Counted from the stretch's first letter, positions 24,692-32,687 are shown. The stretch is 45,628 nt of DNA from an uncultured Actinomycetales bacterium (GCA_913063435.1 CAJXYI010000020.1:1-45628), one strand, 5' to 3'. The notes: generated by a model not told the origin, from the sequence alone. Translations and numbers: made by a program.

Positions 24692-25364
24692 GGATGCGAT
24701 CGCGGGTTGCATCGAGCACATCGTCACTGCGCACACGTGGCGGGGAGGAGTTGACGCGTTCAGCGTGGGCCAGGTAGGCGACCGGATCGGCATCTGTGCG
24801 CAGATGCTTGTGCAGCGGACCATGGCAAACGGAGATCAGGTCGTCGTTCAGGTTCCGATGGCGCAGCCGTACATCGATGCAGGTGTCGCGCTGATAGGCC
24901 TCGCGCACATCATCGAGACTGTCCCAGGTGGCGAATCGGCGCAACGGTCGGTCGAAGCTGAGCACCAGTTCTCGGAAGGTCGCGAATCCGATGCCCAGGT
25001 GCGCCAATGCGGCGTAGTCCTCCCCGAGGTCGGCCACGGCATCGGCGGACAGCAGATGCCCCACCCAGGCATCGAAGTCGTCGGGGTCGCCGGAATAGAA
25101 CCGTTCGCCGATTCCGCGCCGATCCAACCGGCGGCGCAGGCGTCCCACACCGGTACATCCGTAGTTATAGAGCGACAACCAGGCACCGAGCGGATCGCGT
25201 GAGGTGAGCAGCACGATTTCCTCGGGCCTCTTGGTGCGCTGGAGCCGAGAGTGCTTGCGGGTGCGCTCGTGTGCGTATCGGACGTTGTCGGCGAGGAAAC
25301 CGGTGACGAAGGTGGACCCGGTCTTCTGCACGTCCATGTAGAGCACCGGACCGAACACCTGCAT
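24642..25364 (-). CDS. Sulfotransferase-like protein
   Basis: The 240-residue protein has the two PAPS-binding elements of sulfotransferases: a 5'-phosphosulfate loop DVQKTGSTFVTGFL near the N-terminus and a 3'-phosphate site TSRDPLGAWLSLYNYG with the conserved Arg and Ser. The family transfers sulfate from PAPS to a sugar, lipid or small molecule. ATG 25364 with GAGAGGA upstream is chosen; the longer open frame upstream runs antisense across the DUF1275 gene. The pairing with a glycosyltransferase raises the possibility of sulfated surface glycan or glycolipid, but the genes are convergent and not co-transcribed. Confidence 0.82.
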   Translation of the reverse strand: MQVFGPVLYMDVQKTGSTFVTGFLADNVRYAHERTRKHSRLQRTKRPEEIVLLTSRDPLGAWLSLYNYGCTGVGRLRRRLDRRGIGERFYSGDPDDFDAWVGHLLSADAVADLGEDYAALAHLGIGFATFRELVLSFDRPLRRFATWDSLDDVREAYQRDTCIDVRLRHRNLNDDLISVCHGPLHKHLRTDADPVAYLAHAERVNSSPPRVRSDDVLDATRDRILSAEDLWFWMDEQWPV

Positions 25365-25417
25365 GCCACTATCCTCTCGCGCCCGACGATCTGCAGGCTC
25401 ATCGATCCCGGTCGCAC

Positions 25418-26107
25418 TCAGGGCCGCTCCGATTCCTGCTGCGGGGATGCTTCCTGGGGGGACCTGCCGAACAGCAGCAGGGGCAGTGCGATCAGATACA
25501 TGGCAGTAGCGGTCCACAGCCCTGCTGCTGGGCCGAAACGCACGAGAACGGCTCCGAGAATCGCGCCGAGGAAGAAGATGCCCAGCGAGGCCACGCGATA
25601 CTGCCAGCGGGCGTTGTTGCCGCCGATGATGGACCAGTTCGACAGCAGGCGTACGAGCGTCAGGGTCATCACGTTGGTGGCGACATCGGGCACGGGGTGG
25701 GCCAGGACCGCCGCGTTCTGCATGCCCATCGCGAACGCGAGGAATCCGACGATGATCATCGCGTGTCCGCTGCGCGGCTGTGGATCCCACAGCAGGGCAA
25801 GCAGGGCGGCGATCGCGATGAGTACCGCGATCGCGATGAACGCGTGGCGACGACGGCCGCCGAGGCGTGGGGTCTGCAGCAGGAACCCGGCACCGACCGC
25901 TCCGATGCTGAAGGTGACGAGCGGGACGGTATAGATCGGGATCGCCTCGACCGCTCGCCCCTGGCCGATCTCGAAGGCGAGGAACATGATGTTCCCGGTC
26001 ATCACCTCTGAGAAGACATTCCCAAGCGCCAGGAAGCTCGTAGCGTCGATCACGCCGCATATCGCGGTGAGCAGATAGAGCCCAGGCGTGATTGACCGAT
26101 CGCGCAT
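25418..26107 (-). CDS. DUF1275 (YoaK-type) integral membrane protein
   Basis: The 229-residue protein has six to seven predicted helices. The DUF1275 signature is clear: GVIDATSFLALGNVFSEVMTGNIMFLAF at the N-terminus and FLAFAMGMQNAAV with TLTLVRLL in the middle. The function of the family is unknown. The start ATG 26107 has no ribosome site but has TAGGGT ending 6 nt upstream, fitting a leaderless mRNA. It lies only 16 nt downstream of the heliorhodopsin stop, so it may also be read from that gene's transcript. Confidence 0.9.
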   Translation of the reverse strand: MRDRSITPGLYLLTAICGVIDATSFLALGNVFSEVMTGNIMFLAFEIGQGRAVEAIPIYTVPLVTFSIGAVGAGFLLQTPRLGGRRRHAFIAIAVLIAIAALLALLWDPQPRSGHAMIIVGFLAFAMGMQNAAVLAHPVPDVATNVMTLTLVRLLSNWSIIGGNNARWQYRVASLGIFFLGAILGAVLVRFGPAAGLWTATAMYLIALPLLLFGRSPQEASPQQESERP

Positions 26108-26113
26108 GGCGCA

Positions 26114-26119
26114 ACCCTA
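26114..26119 (-). promoter_or_regulatory. Candidate leaderless -10 box (TAGGGT) for the DUF1275 gene
   Basis: On the minus strand TAGGGT is followed by 6 nt and then ATG 26107. No Shine-Dalgarno sequence is present. Confidence 0.45.
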
Positions 26120-26123
26120 GGGG

Positions 26124-26912
26124 CTATGCGGGGGGAACGAGGGTTCCGGCGAACACCTGCCAGGCCAGCGCGGATTTGGCGACGAGGCTCAACACGATGT
26201 AGGCCTTCTCCCCGCGCAGGTAGTTCGCCCACTTGCCGACCGGCTTGTACTGCAAGAACTGCACGAGTGCGAAGCAGTTGAACAGTACGAACAGCGAGAC
26301 GATGATCCCGTAGACGAAGGCGGGCGTCTCCTCGTTACCGGTCGAACCCGGTGCGATGACGTAGATGAGGATGACGATCCACGGCACGATCCCGGCGATG
26401 CAGCCGAACCAGAATGGCAGCAGTCCACCGCCGGGCTGGACGTACTTCTCCTGCAGCCAACCGAACAGGATCATCGAGGCGTTGACACCGAAGATCGCAA
26501 TGATCGCCCCGACGTTGTTGATCCCGGTGATCAGTGCGATCAGGGCGATCATGATCGACGAGCTCAGTGAGTACTCCACCCACCGGAAGTAGTTGTGCTT
26601 GTCGAGCAGTCCGGCGACGTAGCGTCGATAAAACAACGGGCTGGCCACGAGGAAGTGGAAGAGCGCGGAGAGGCCGAAGAATGCGGCCACACCCCAGGCG
26701 ATGGACACGTTCACCAGATCCACCTGTGGTGAGGGGGGAGTGCCAGGAGGTCCCTCGGTGTACGCGACGGTGATCGGAAGCGTGAAATCGGTCGCGAGCA
26801 CCAGGATGAGAACCATCTGCACAAGGTGGAACACCCCGGCGATCAGGTTGAGCCGTCGCAACCGGCTCATGGCAATGTCGGTCTCCGGACTCGACTCGGT
26901 GATTGTGGCCAT
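26124..26912 (-). CDS. Heliorhodopsin
   Basis: The 262-residue seven-helix protein has the heliorhodopsin signatures. TM1 is RLRRLNLIAGVFHLVQMVLILVL. TM3 carries the counterion Glu113 in FRWVEYSLSSS. TM7 has the retinal Schiff-base Lys246 in VLSLVAKSALAWQVFAGTL. These match Glu107 and Lys241 of the founding protein 48C12. Heliorhodopsins bind retinal, sit inverted in the membrane with a cytoplasmic N-terminus, do not pump ions in most cases, and are thought to be light sensors or enzyme regulators. No carotenoid or retinal-forming gene is in the window. The next gene downstream is the DUF1275 membrane protein (16 nt gap); a methyltransferase is divergent. ATG 26912 is chosen; a GTG at 26951 is possible. 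Confidence 0.93.
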   Translation of the reverse strand: MATITESSPETDIAMSRLRRLNLIAGVFHLVQMVLILVLATDFTLPITVAYTEGPPGTPPSPQVDLVNVSIAWGVAAFFGLSALFHFLVASPLFYRRYVAGLLDKHNYFRWVEYSLSSSIMIALIALITGINNVGAIIAIFGVNASMILFGWLQEKYVQPGGGLLPFWFGCIAGIVPWIVILIYVIAPGSTGNEETPAFVYGIIVSLFVLFNCFALVQFLQYKPVGKWANYLRGEKAYIVLSLVAKSALAWQVFAGTLVPPA

Positions 26913-26984
26913 TCGACCAGTGTGGTGCAGCACGATGGTCTCGTCCAGCACATCGAGGGATACCGGCTATGCCACGATCGGCGG

Positions 26985-27776
26985 GTGGCGAGCAGAAAGC
27001 GCCGGTTCCGGCCGTCGACGACGAATTGGAGCGACTATCTGCGTCGATTCCATCGCGATCGGCCAGGAATCACCGAGCGATTGCTCGACAATGCCGTCAC
27101 TCCCGGGATCGGAAACCCCTACGAGTGGCTGGTGATGGCATGCGAGTCCGATCCGGGCAAAGTGGTTGATCTCGGCTGTGGAAGTGCGCCTATCCGTCCG
27201 CTGCTGGTTGAGCCCGAGACGTATGTCGGTGTCGATGTGTCGCGTTCAGAGTTATCCATCGCGCAGGCCGAAGGTCGCGGGCCATTCCTCGAAGCGGATG
27301 TCATGGCGCTGCCCTTGTCGGATATGTCCGTCGACATTGTTGTCAGCTCGATGTCCGTGATGTTGTTCGATCCGATCGACAGTGCGCTCGCGGAGATCGC
27401 TCGGGTGCTTCGCCCCGGCGGCCGATTCGTCTCCATCCGTCCGGTGACCTTCCCGGTCGACATCACCGATGTGCGAGTGGGACTTGAACTGTTTCTCGGA
27501 CTGCGCAGCATGCCCGCCCTGCCGCAGTGGTTGGGTCGCTCGAGGTTCGCGCGGATCCAGGCTGCTGCCGGGCTGCGTGTCATCGACGATCAAGCACTGC
27601 GTTTCAGTCACCCTCTGTATTCCGCGGAGGACGCACGATTGATCGTCGACTCGCTCTACCTGCCTACGGTGCCGGTGAGCCGTCGCGAGGCTGCAGTGCG
27701 ACGTCTCACGCGCCTGGCTGGTCCGGGCCGAGACGTTCCGGTGTCGATCCGGCGGACCGTATCGATCAAGGTGTGA
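26985..27776 (+). CDS. Class I SAM-dependent methyltransferase
   Basis: The 263-residue protein has SAM motif I VVDLGCGSAPIRPLL, the acidic loop TYVGVDVSRSELSIAQ, motif II EADVMALPLSDMSVDIVVSSMSVMLF and post-motif IARVLRPGGRFVSIRPV (Methyltransf_11). The substrate is not evident. GTG 26985 is used because the upstream part of the frame is antisense to the heliorhodopsin. CACGAT ends 6 nt before it, similar to the glycosyltransferase start. It is divergent from the heliorhodopsin gene over 72 nt. Confidence 0.85.
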   Translation: MASRKRRFRPSTTNWSDYLRRFHRDRPGITERLLDNAVTPGIGNPYEWLVMACESDPGKVVDLGCGSAPIRPLLVEPETYVGVDVSRSELSIAQAEGRGPFLEADVMALPLSDMSVDIVVSSMSVMLFDPIDSALAEIARVLRPGGRFVSIRPVTFPVDITDVRVGLELFLGLRSMPALPQWLGRSRFARIQAAAGLRVIDDQALRFSHPLYSAEDARLIVDSLYLPTVPVSRREAAVRRLTRLAGPGRDVPVSIRRTVSIKV

Positions 27777-27783
27777 ACGTGTT

Positions 27784-27828
27784 TAGACAATGCCTTTCCC
27801 GAATCCTCATAAGGAAAGGCATTGTCTA
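27784..27828. repeat. Perfect 16-bp inverted repeat (hairpin) between methyltransferase and HNH genes
   Basis: TAGACAATGCCTTTCC and its exact complement are separated by 13 nt; the ends can extend by a G-T and a T-A pair. It lies 7 nt after the methyltransferase stop, so it may terminate that transcript, but it is followed by GAAAAAAC rather than a T run. Confidence 0.75.
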
Positions 27829-27856
27829 GAAAAAACGTTGTGCTGCAGCGAAATAT

Positions 27857-27873
27857 TCGATCACATGTGTTGA
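27857..27873. promoter_or_regulatory. SOS-like motif overlapping the -35 element (TCGATCACATGTGTTGA)
   Basis: It resembles a LexA box of the actinobacterial type (TCGAAC-N4-GTTCGA) in its left half (5 of 6 bases) and centres on the palindrome ACATGT. A related motif lies 42-44 bp downstream at the start codon. Inferred only. Confidence 0.3.
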
Positions 27874-27899
27874 CACGTTGTGGAGAGCCGGCATATAAT
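27870..27899 (+). promoter_or_regulatory. Near-consensus promoter of the DUF222/HNH gene
   Basis: TTGACA (27870-27875) and TATAAT (27894-27899) are both consensus, with an 18-nt spacer. The -10 box ends 7 nt before ATG 27907, so transcription would start at or next to the A of the start codon (leaderless). Confidence 0.8.
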
Positions 27900-27914
27900 C
27901 GAACACATGTACTC
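27899..27914. promoter_or_regulatory. SOS-like half-perfect LexA motif over the start codon
   Basis: TCGAACACATGTACTC has a perfect left half of the actinobacterial SOS box TCGAAC-N4-GTTCGA and 3 of 6 right-half bases. It overlaps the last base of the -10 box and the start codon. 13E12-type genes of Mycobacterium tuberculosis are known SOS-induced genes, which makes the match worth testing. Confidence 0.4.
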
Positions 27915-29280
27915 CTCTCCGACACCACCGGCCGGCAAGGCCCTCGCGATGGGCCTGTCGCAGCTCGAGGAGGACACCCAACAGCTGATCAATCTCAACT
28001 ACACCGATATCGCGCCCGAGGCGCTAGGAGATGCGGTGGTCGAGATCGGTGTGCAGATCCGGCGACTCCAGGCAGCCCAAGCGACGGCGGCGGACGCTTA
28101 TGCCTCATCGGGCTCCTGGGCGGGGGAGGCGTCACGCAGCGCCAAGGCGTGGATCAACGGCAAGACCAATGATTCGGCGGCCGTCGCGAGCCGGATGCTG
28201 TCCGCCGGCGCCGCGATGCGTGCGCATCCGGTGATGGCGAATGCCTTCCGCTGCGGTGACGTGTCCGGTGCCCACCTGCAGATCCTGGCCGATGCCCATC
28301 GGGACTTCCCCCAGGCCCGGGTCGGATTGGAGCGTGTGGAGGCGGACCTGGTCGAGGTCGCCAAGCGGACAACGCCGCGACGTTTCGGCGATCACCTGCG
28401 TGCCTGGTGCCATCGCCTGGATCCCGAGGGTGTTCAGGCCGAGGAGCGCAAACGCGATCGGGATGCCTATCTGCGCGTGTCGACATTGATGTACGGGATG
28501 GTGCGCGTCGATGGAATGCTGCCGGCCGATATCGGCTCTCAGCTGGTCACGACATTGGAGTCGATGCGCCGCGCGATCGCCGCCGACCAACGCTCAGGCG
28601 AACAGCAGGCGGCCCGCGAGATAGTGGGACACGATGCCTTCGGGAACCTCGTCTACGCCGATGAGGCTCCCAGTGACATTGCCGACCGACGGATGATCTC
28701 CGCCCGCAACCTGGAGGCGTTGAAGAAACTCCTCGATCTCGCGGCCATCGCCCGCAACGACGATGGCTCCATTGCGATTCCGTCGGTGAACGGCTATCGA
28801 CCCACCATTCACGTCACCATCCCACTGGAGTCCCTGCTCGAGGACTCTCGGGAGCGGGCCGCGGGATGGCTGGAACGCTTCGGGGTGCCTGCCGCGGCCA
28901 TCAGTTCCGCCACCGCCGAACGGCTTCTGTGTGATGCGAGCATGGAACCCCAGATCATCACACGGGACGGCCGGTTGGCTGCCACGCTGCCGCGCACCCG
29001 GTCGATCTCACACACCCTTCGCCGCGCCGTTCAGATTCGCGACCACCACTGCCGCATCCCCGGTTGTCACCGACGCATCGACGAAGTCCACCACGTGGTC
29101 TTCTATTCCCACGGCGGGCTCACCGTCATGAGCAACCTTGCCGGGCTGTGCTGGTTCCACCATCACCAGATCCATCACGAGCCGTGGACCCTCACCGGCG
29201 ATGCGAACCGCGAACTCACTCTCACCAATACCCACACCGGCAGGACCTGGACCAGTCACCCGCCACCCCAACGCGAGTGA
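27907..29280 (+). CDS. DUF222 and HNH-nuclease domain protein (13E12 repeat family)
   Basis: The 457-residue protein has an N-terminal DUF222 helical region (about residues 30-330) and a C-terminal HNH domain, CRIPGCHRRIDEVHHVVFYSHGGLTVMSNLAGLCWFHHHQIH. The CxxxxC-type pair, HH and the H of the last helix are its metal and catalytic residues. The family is abundant and repeated in actinobacteria; a role as mobile or DNA-damage-linked nuclease is suspected but unproven. ATG 27907 is chosen because it coincides with the predicted transcription start; the GTG at 27880 lies upstream of the -10 box and cannot be in the mRNA. Confidence 0.9.
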   Translation: MYSSPTPPAGKALAMGLSQLEEDTQQLINLNYTDIAPEALGDAVVEIGVQIRRLQAAQATAADAYASSGSWAGEASRSAKAWINGKTNDSAAVASRMLSAGAAMRAHPVMANAFRCGDVSGAHLQILADAHRDFPQARVGLERVEADLVEVAKRTTPRRFGDHLRAWCHRLDPEGVQAEERKRDRDAYLRVSTLMYGMVRVDGMLPADIGSQLVTTLESMRRAIAADQRSGEQQAAREIVGHDAFGNLVYADEAPSDIADRRMISARNLEALKKLLDLAAIARNDDGSIAIPSVNGYRPTIHVTIPLESLLEDSRERAAGWLERFGVPAAAISSATAERLLCDASMEPQIITRDGRLAATLPRTRSISHTLRRAVQIRDHHCRIPGCHRRIDEVHHVVFYSHGGLTVMSNLAGLCWFHHHQIHHEPWTLTGDANRELTLTNTHTGRTWTSHPPPQRE

Positions 29281-29334
29281 CGTGGCAGGGAGCCTTCGCA
29301 GGCATGAAGCTCCATCCTTGAACCCCGCTGTCCT

Positions 29335-29358
29335 TCCCTGGGAAGGTCTTTCCAGGGA
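29335..29358. terminator. Short hairpin after the HNH gene
   Basis: TCCCTGG / CCAGGGA (7 bp) with a 10-nt loop lies 55 nt after the stop. It is weak, with no clear T run. Confidence 0.35.
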
Positions 29359-29464
29359 GACTGAGTGTCCTTCGGCTTGACCGTCTCTGCGAGTCTGTCC
29401 CTCAATCCACGTGGGTGTGATGGAGTGTCGGATGGCCAGGACCTAATCGAAGGGAAGGCACCTC

Positions 29465-30253
29465 GTGACCTTGATAGAAGACATCGATCGGTGTGCCGAG
29501 GCGCTGTACGAGGCGCGCGTTTCGGGTAACCCGATTCCGCCGCTGACGGCGCAGTTCCCGGACTGGACCGTGCCCGAGGGATATGCCGTTCAGCAGCGGG
29601 TGGTCGAGCGGCTCGTCGCCGAGGGCGACCGGATCGTCGGCTACAAGCTCGGCCTGACCTCGGCGCCGATGCAGGAGCTGCTCAAGGTCGACCAACCGGA
29701 CTTCTCGCCGATCTTCGCCTCGGGGGTGTTCAACGACGGAGCCAGCCTTTCCGTGGCGGACTTCATCGCTCCACGAGTGGAGGCCGAGATCGCCCTCGTG
29801 CTCGCCGACGACCTGAGTGGCCCCGATTGCACTCCGGCGAAGGTCGCCGCCGCCACCGAGGGCCTGGTCGCGGCCATCGAGATCGTCGACTCGCGCATCG
29901 CGGACTGGAAGATCACCATCGCCGACACCATCGCCGACCTGGCCAGCGGGGGAGCGATCGCGTTGGCATCCCAGGTGGTGCCGTTGGCCGATATGGATCC
30001 GCGTTTGATCGGCATGGTGTTCTCTCAAGACGGTCAGATGGTGGCGACCGGTGCCGGCGCCGCTGCATTGGGTGACCCGCTCGCTGCAGTGTCGTGGCTG
30101 GTCAACACCCTGCATGGATTAGGCGGTTCATTGCCGGCAGGCTCGATCGTGATGACCGGTGCGTTGCACGCGATGCAGCCGATCGCAGCGGGGCAGACCT
30201 GGACGGCGGAGTTCGATCGGTTGGGTGCGTTGTCGCTTCGGACGACGGATTAG
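29465..30253 (+). CDS. 2-oxopent-4-enoate hydratase (2-keto-4-pentenoate hydratase family)
   Basis: The 262-residue protein of the MhpD/XylJ/HsaE family has GYKLGLTSAPMQELLKVDQPDFSPIFASGVF and the metal-binding Glu pair in RVEAEIALVLADDL, followed by AIEIVDSRIADWKITIADTIADLAS. It hydrates 2-hydroxypenta-2,4-dienoate or an alkyl homologue to 4-hydroxy-2-oxoacid. GTG 29465 has AAGGGAAGG upstream. It is the first of three genes forming the complete lower meta-cleavage module; no ring-cleavage dioxygenase is in the window. Confidence 0.95.
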   Translation: MTLIEDIDRCAEALYEARVSGNPIPPLTAQFPDWTVPEGYAVQQRVVERLVAEGDRIVGYKLGLTSAPMQELLKVDQPDFSPIFASGVFNDGASLSVADFIAPRVEAEIALVLADDLSGPDCTPAKVAAATEGLVAAIEIVDSRIADWKITIADTIADLASGGAIALASQVVPLADMDPRLIGMVFSQDGQMVATGAGAAALGDPLAAVSWLVNTLHGLGGSLPAGSIVMTGALHAMQPIAAGQTWTAEFDRLGALSLRTTD

Positions 30254-30286
30254 CGGACGACGGAATAGGCGAGAGGGAGTAACGGA

Positions 30287-31195
30287 ATGGGCTTGCGATG
30301 CGCGATCATCGGGTCGGGCAACATCGGCACGGATCTGATGGTCAAGATGCTGCGCAGCGAGGTACTCGATCTTCGAGCGCTCGTCGGGATCGATCCGGAT
30401 TCCGATGGGCTGGCCCGTGCCCGATCGATGGGTGTCGAGGCATCGCATGAAGGTCCGGACTGGGTTCTGGACAACGCTGGTGAGTTCGACATGATCTTCG
30501 ATGCGACCAGCGCCTATGTGCATGTTCGCTACTACAAGAAGTACGCCGAGGCGGGCATCACCGCGATCGATCTCACCCCTGCCGCGCGCGGTCCGAAGGT
30601 CATTGCCGCAGTGAACCTCACCGAGCACCTCGATGCACCGAACATCAACCTGGTGACCTGTGGTGGGCAGGCGACGACCCCGATGGTGCACGCGGTTCGC
30701 CGCGCCGTCGATTCGGTTCCCTATGCCGAGATGGTGTCGACGGTCGCTTCGAAGTCTGCCGGCCCCGGCACCCGGCAGAACATCGACGAGTTCACCAAGA
30801 CCACCTCGACCGCACTGCGCGAGATCGGTGGCGCCGAGACGTCCAAGGCGATCATCATCTTGAACCCGGCTGAGCCACCCATCATGATGCGCAACACCGT
30901 GTTCGCCGGTCTGCCCGAAGGCAGCGATCACGAGGCGGTGCTGGAGTCGATCTGGTCGATGGAGAAAGAGGTTGCCGCCTATGTCCCCGGCTACCGGTTG
31001 AAGAACCCGCCGGTGATCGAGGAGGGACCGTATTCCACTCCGGGTGGTGTCGTGCCGCACCGTGCTGTAGTGCTGCTCGAGGTCGAAGGAGCGGGGGATT
31101 ATCTGCCACCGTTCGCGGGCAATCTGGACATCATGACCGCCGCCGCGATGCGCGTCGGTGAGGCGATCGCCGAGCATCGAGGAGTCACCGCATGA
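30287..31195 (+). CDS. Acetaldehyde dehydrogenase (acylating)
   Basis: The 302-residue protein has the N-terminal NAD-binding motif [18 protein letters not shown], the catalytic Cys in [17 protein letters not shown], and the C-terminal dimerisation part [17 protein letters not shown]. It converts acetaldehyde (or propanal) with CoA and NAD to the acyl-CoA and channels the aldehyde from the aldolase. It follows the hydratase by 33 nt with GAGGGAG and overlaps the aldolase by 4 nt (ATGA), as expected for an obligate complex. Confidence 0.97.
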   Translation: MGLRCAIIGSGNIGTDLMVKMLRSEVLDLRALVGIDPDSDGLARARSMGVEASHEGPDWVLDNAGEFDMIFDATSAYVHVRYYKKYAEAGITAIDLTPAARGPKVIAAVNLTEHLDAPNINLVTCGGQATTPMVHAVRRAVDSVPYAEMVSTVASKSAGPGTRQNIDEFTKTTSTALREIGGAETSKAIIILNPAEPPIMMRNTVFAGLPEGSDHEAVLESIWSMEKEVAAYVPGYRLKNPPVIEEGPYSTPGGVVPHRAVVLLEVEGAGDYLPPFAGNLDIMTAAAMRVGEAIAEHRGVTA

Positions 31196-32259
31196 CCGCC
31201 ACCCCTTCTATTGCCGTATCCACCGATTACCGCCTGATCGACTCGACGCTTCGAGATGGCTCGCATGCGATCAGCCACCAGTACTACGCCGATGACGTCA
31301 TCAAGATCGTTGCGGGCCTCGATCGGGCCGGGGTGCAGGTCATCGAGATCGCCCACGGCGATGGACTCGGTGGATCGAGCTTCAACTACGGTTTCTCGGC
31401 AATCGACGAGAAGGAACTTATCGCCAAGGCATGCGACACCGCGGTCAATGCCCAGATCGCCTGTCTGATGATCCCCGGTATCGGCCTGGCCGATGACCTA
31501 CGTGAGGTGCGCGAACTCGGCGTCTCGGTGGCCCGCATCGCGGTGCACTGCACCGAGGCCGACATCACCGAGCAGCACATCAAGGTCGCCAAGGAACTCG
31601 GCATGGAAGCTATCGGCTTCCTCATGATGTCGCACATGAACTCACCCGAAGGCTTGGTCGAACAGGCGAAGCTGCTGCAGTCCTATGGCGCCGACACGAT
31701 CTATATCGCCGACTCGGCGGGAGCGATGACGACCGAGGATGTGCGCCGTCGCGTCAATGCGCTGGTGGGCGCACTCGAGGTGCCCGTCGGGGTGCACGCC
31801 CACAACAACCTCGCTATGGCCGTGTCGAATTCGATCGCCGCCTTCGAAGAGGGAGCCAAGAACCTCGATGGCACGTCAGCAGGCCTGGGTGCCGGTGCCG
31901 GCAACTGCCCGACCGAGATCCTCGCCGCGGTGTCGGACAAGTACGGCATCGCCACCGGTGTCGACCCGCTGGTGCTGATGGATGTCGCCGAGGAGATCGT
32001 GCGCCCGCTCATGCCGCGCCAGCAGGTCATCGACCGCGCGGGTCTGCTCCTCGGTTACGCCGGTGTCTATGGCAGTTTCCTGCTCCATGCCGAGCGTGCC
32101 GCCGAACGCTACAACGTCCCCATCGCCGACATCCTCCTCGAACTCGGGCGGCGCGAGGTCGTCGGCGGTCAGGAGGACATGATCATCGATGTCGCGCTGG
32201 AGTTAGCGGCCCAGCACGCCCAAAGCGAGCTCACCGATCCTGATATCGAGAGTCGGTGA
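31192..32259 (+). CDS. 4-hydroxy-2-oxovalerate aldolase
   Basis: The 355-residue DRE-TIM aldolase has [19 protein letters not shown] at the N-terminus (metal and catalytic residues), the HxH metal site in [18 protein letters not shown] and the C-terminal communication domain with [14 protein letters not shown] before it. It splits 4-hydroxy-2-oxovalerate to pyruvate and acetaldehyde and binds the dehydrogenase encoded just upstream. The C-terminal codons run into a 32-bp tandem repeat, so the last five residues (DIESR) derive from repeat sequence. Confidence 0.97.
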   Translation: MTATPSIAVSTDYRLIDSTLRDGSHAISHQYYADDVIKIVAGLDRAGVQVIEIAHGDGLGGSSFNYGFSAIDEKELIAKACDTAVNAQIACLMIPGIGLADDLREVRELGVSVARIAVHCTEADITEQHIKVAKELGMEAIGFLMMSHMNSPEGLVEQAKLLQSYGADTIYIADSAGAMTTEDVRRRVNALVGALEVPVGVHAHNNLAMAVSNSIAAFEEGAKNLDGTSAGLGAGAGNCPTEILAAVSDKYGIATGVDPLVLMDVAEEIVRPLMPRQQVIDRAGLLLGYAGVYGSFLLHAERAAERYNVPIADILLELGRREVVGGQEDMIIDVALELAAQHAQSELTDPDIESR

Positions 32260-32330
32260 CGAGCTCTCGCGTGGATATCGAGAGTCGGTGACGAGCTCTC
32301 GCGTGGATATCGAGAGTCGGTGACGAGCTC
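32242..32330. repeat. 32-bp tandem repeat, 2.8 copies, each able to form a hairpin
   Basis: Copies begin with GATATCGAGAG at 32242, 32274 and 32306; the first two are complete and identical and the third stops after 25 nt. Each full unit carries CGAGAG / CTCTCG arms around an 11-nt loop. The first copy contains the aldolase stop codon. Confidence 0.9.
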
Positions 32331-32389
32331 GAGACATCAACCCCGAGACCAGGTAACCCTCCTGCGCGCTTGTCCCCGTAGCTCCTGAC

Positions 32390-32409
32390 CTGTACAGTAT
32401 TACGTACAG
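32390..32409. promoter_or_regulatory. YefM-type operator (CTGTAC-N8-GTACAG)
   Basis: A TGTACA core (32391-32396) and a CGTACA core (32403-32408) have centres 12 bp apart inside a 20-bp palindrome, 8 nt before the antitoxin start. E. coli YefM-YoeB uses paired TGTACA-core sites, so this is probably the autoregulatory site. Confidence 0.7.
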
Positions 32410-32417
32410 GAGGCGCT

Positions 32418-32675
32418 ATGAAGACCATGAGCTACACCGAGTCCCGGGCCCGGTACGCAGAAGTCCTCGACTCGGTCGTCAACGATCGCGAGGAAGTCGT
32501 GATCACGCGGGCTGGCCACGAACCTGTCGTGATCATGTCGCTTGCGGACTTCGAATCCCTGCGCGAGACCGCCTACTTGATGCGGTCGCCGGCGAATGCG
32601 CGCCGGTTACTCGATGCCATGGAGCGACTCGAGGCCGGTGGGGGCGAGGAGCACGATCTTCTCGACCAGGATTGA
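32418..32675 (+). CDS. yefM: YefM-family antitoxin
   Basis: The 85-residue Phd/YefM protein has MSYTESRARYAEVLDSVVNDREEVVITRAGHEPVVIMSLADFESLRET as the dimerising, DNA-binding half and an acidic, flexible C-terminus that neutralises the toxin. ATG 32418 has AGGAGG 5 nt upstream. Together with the next gene it forms a type II toxin-antitoxin pair that represses itself. Confidence 0.93.
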   Translation: MKTMSYTESRARYAEVLDSVVNDREEVVITRAGHEPVVIMSLADFESLRETAYLMRSPANARRLLDAMERLEAGGGEEHDLLDQD

Positions 32676-32687
32676 GGTCGGTATCGC

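Noticed and set aside
24642-26114. 490-residue minus-strand frame joining the sulfotransferase to upstream sequence
   Set aside because: The N-terminal half is an out-of-frame reading of the DUF1275 gene; ATG 25364 with GAGAGGA gives the real start.
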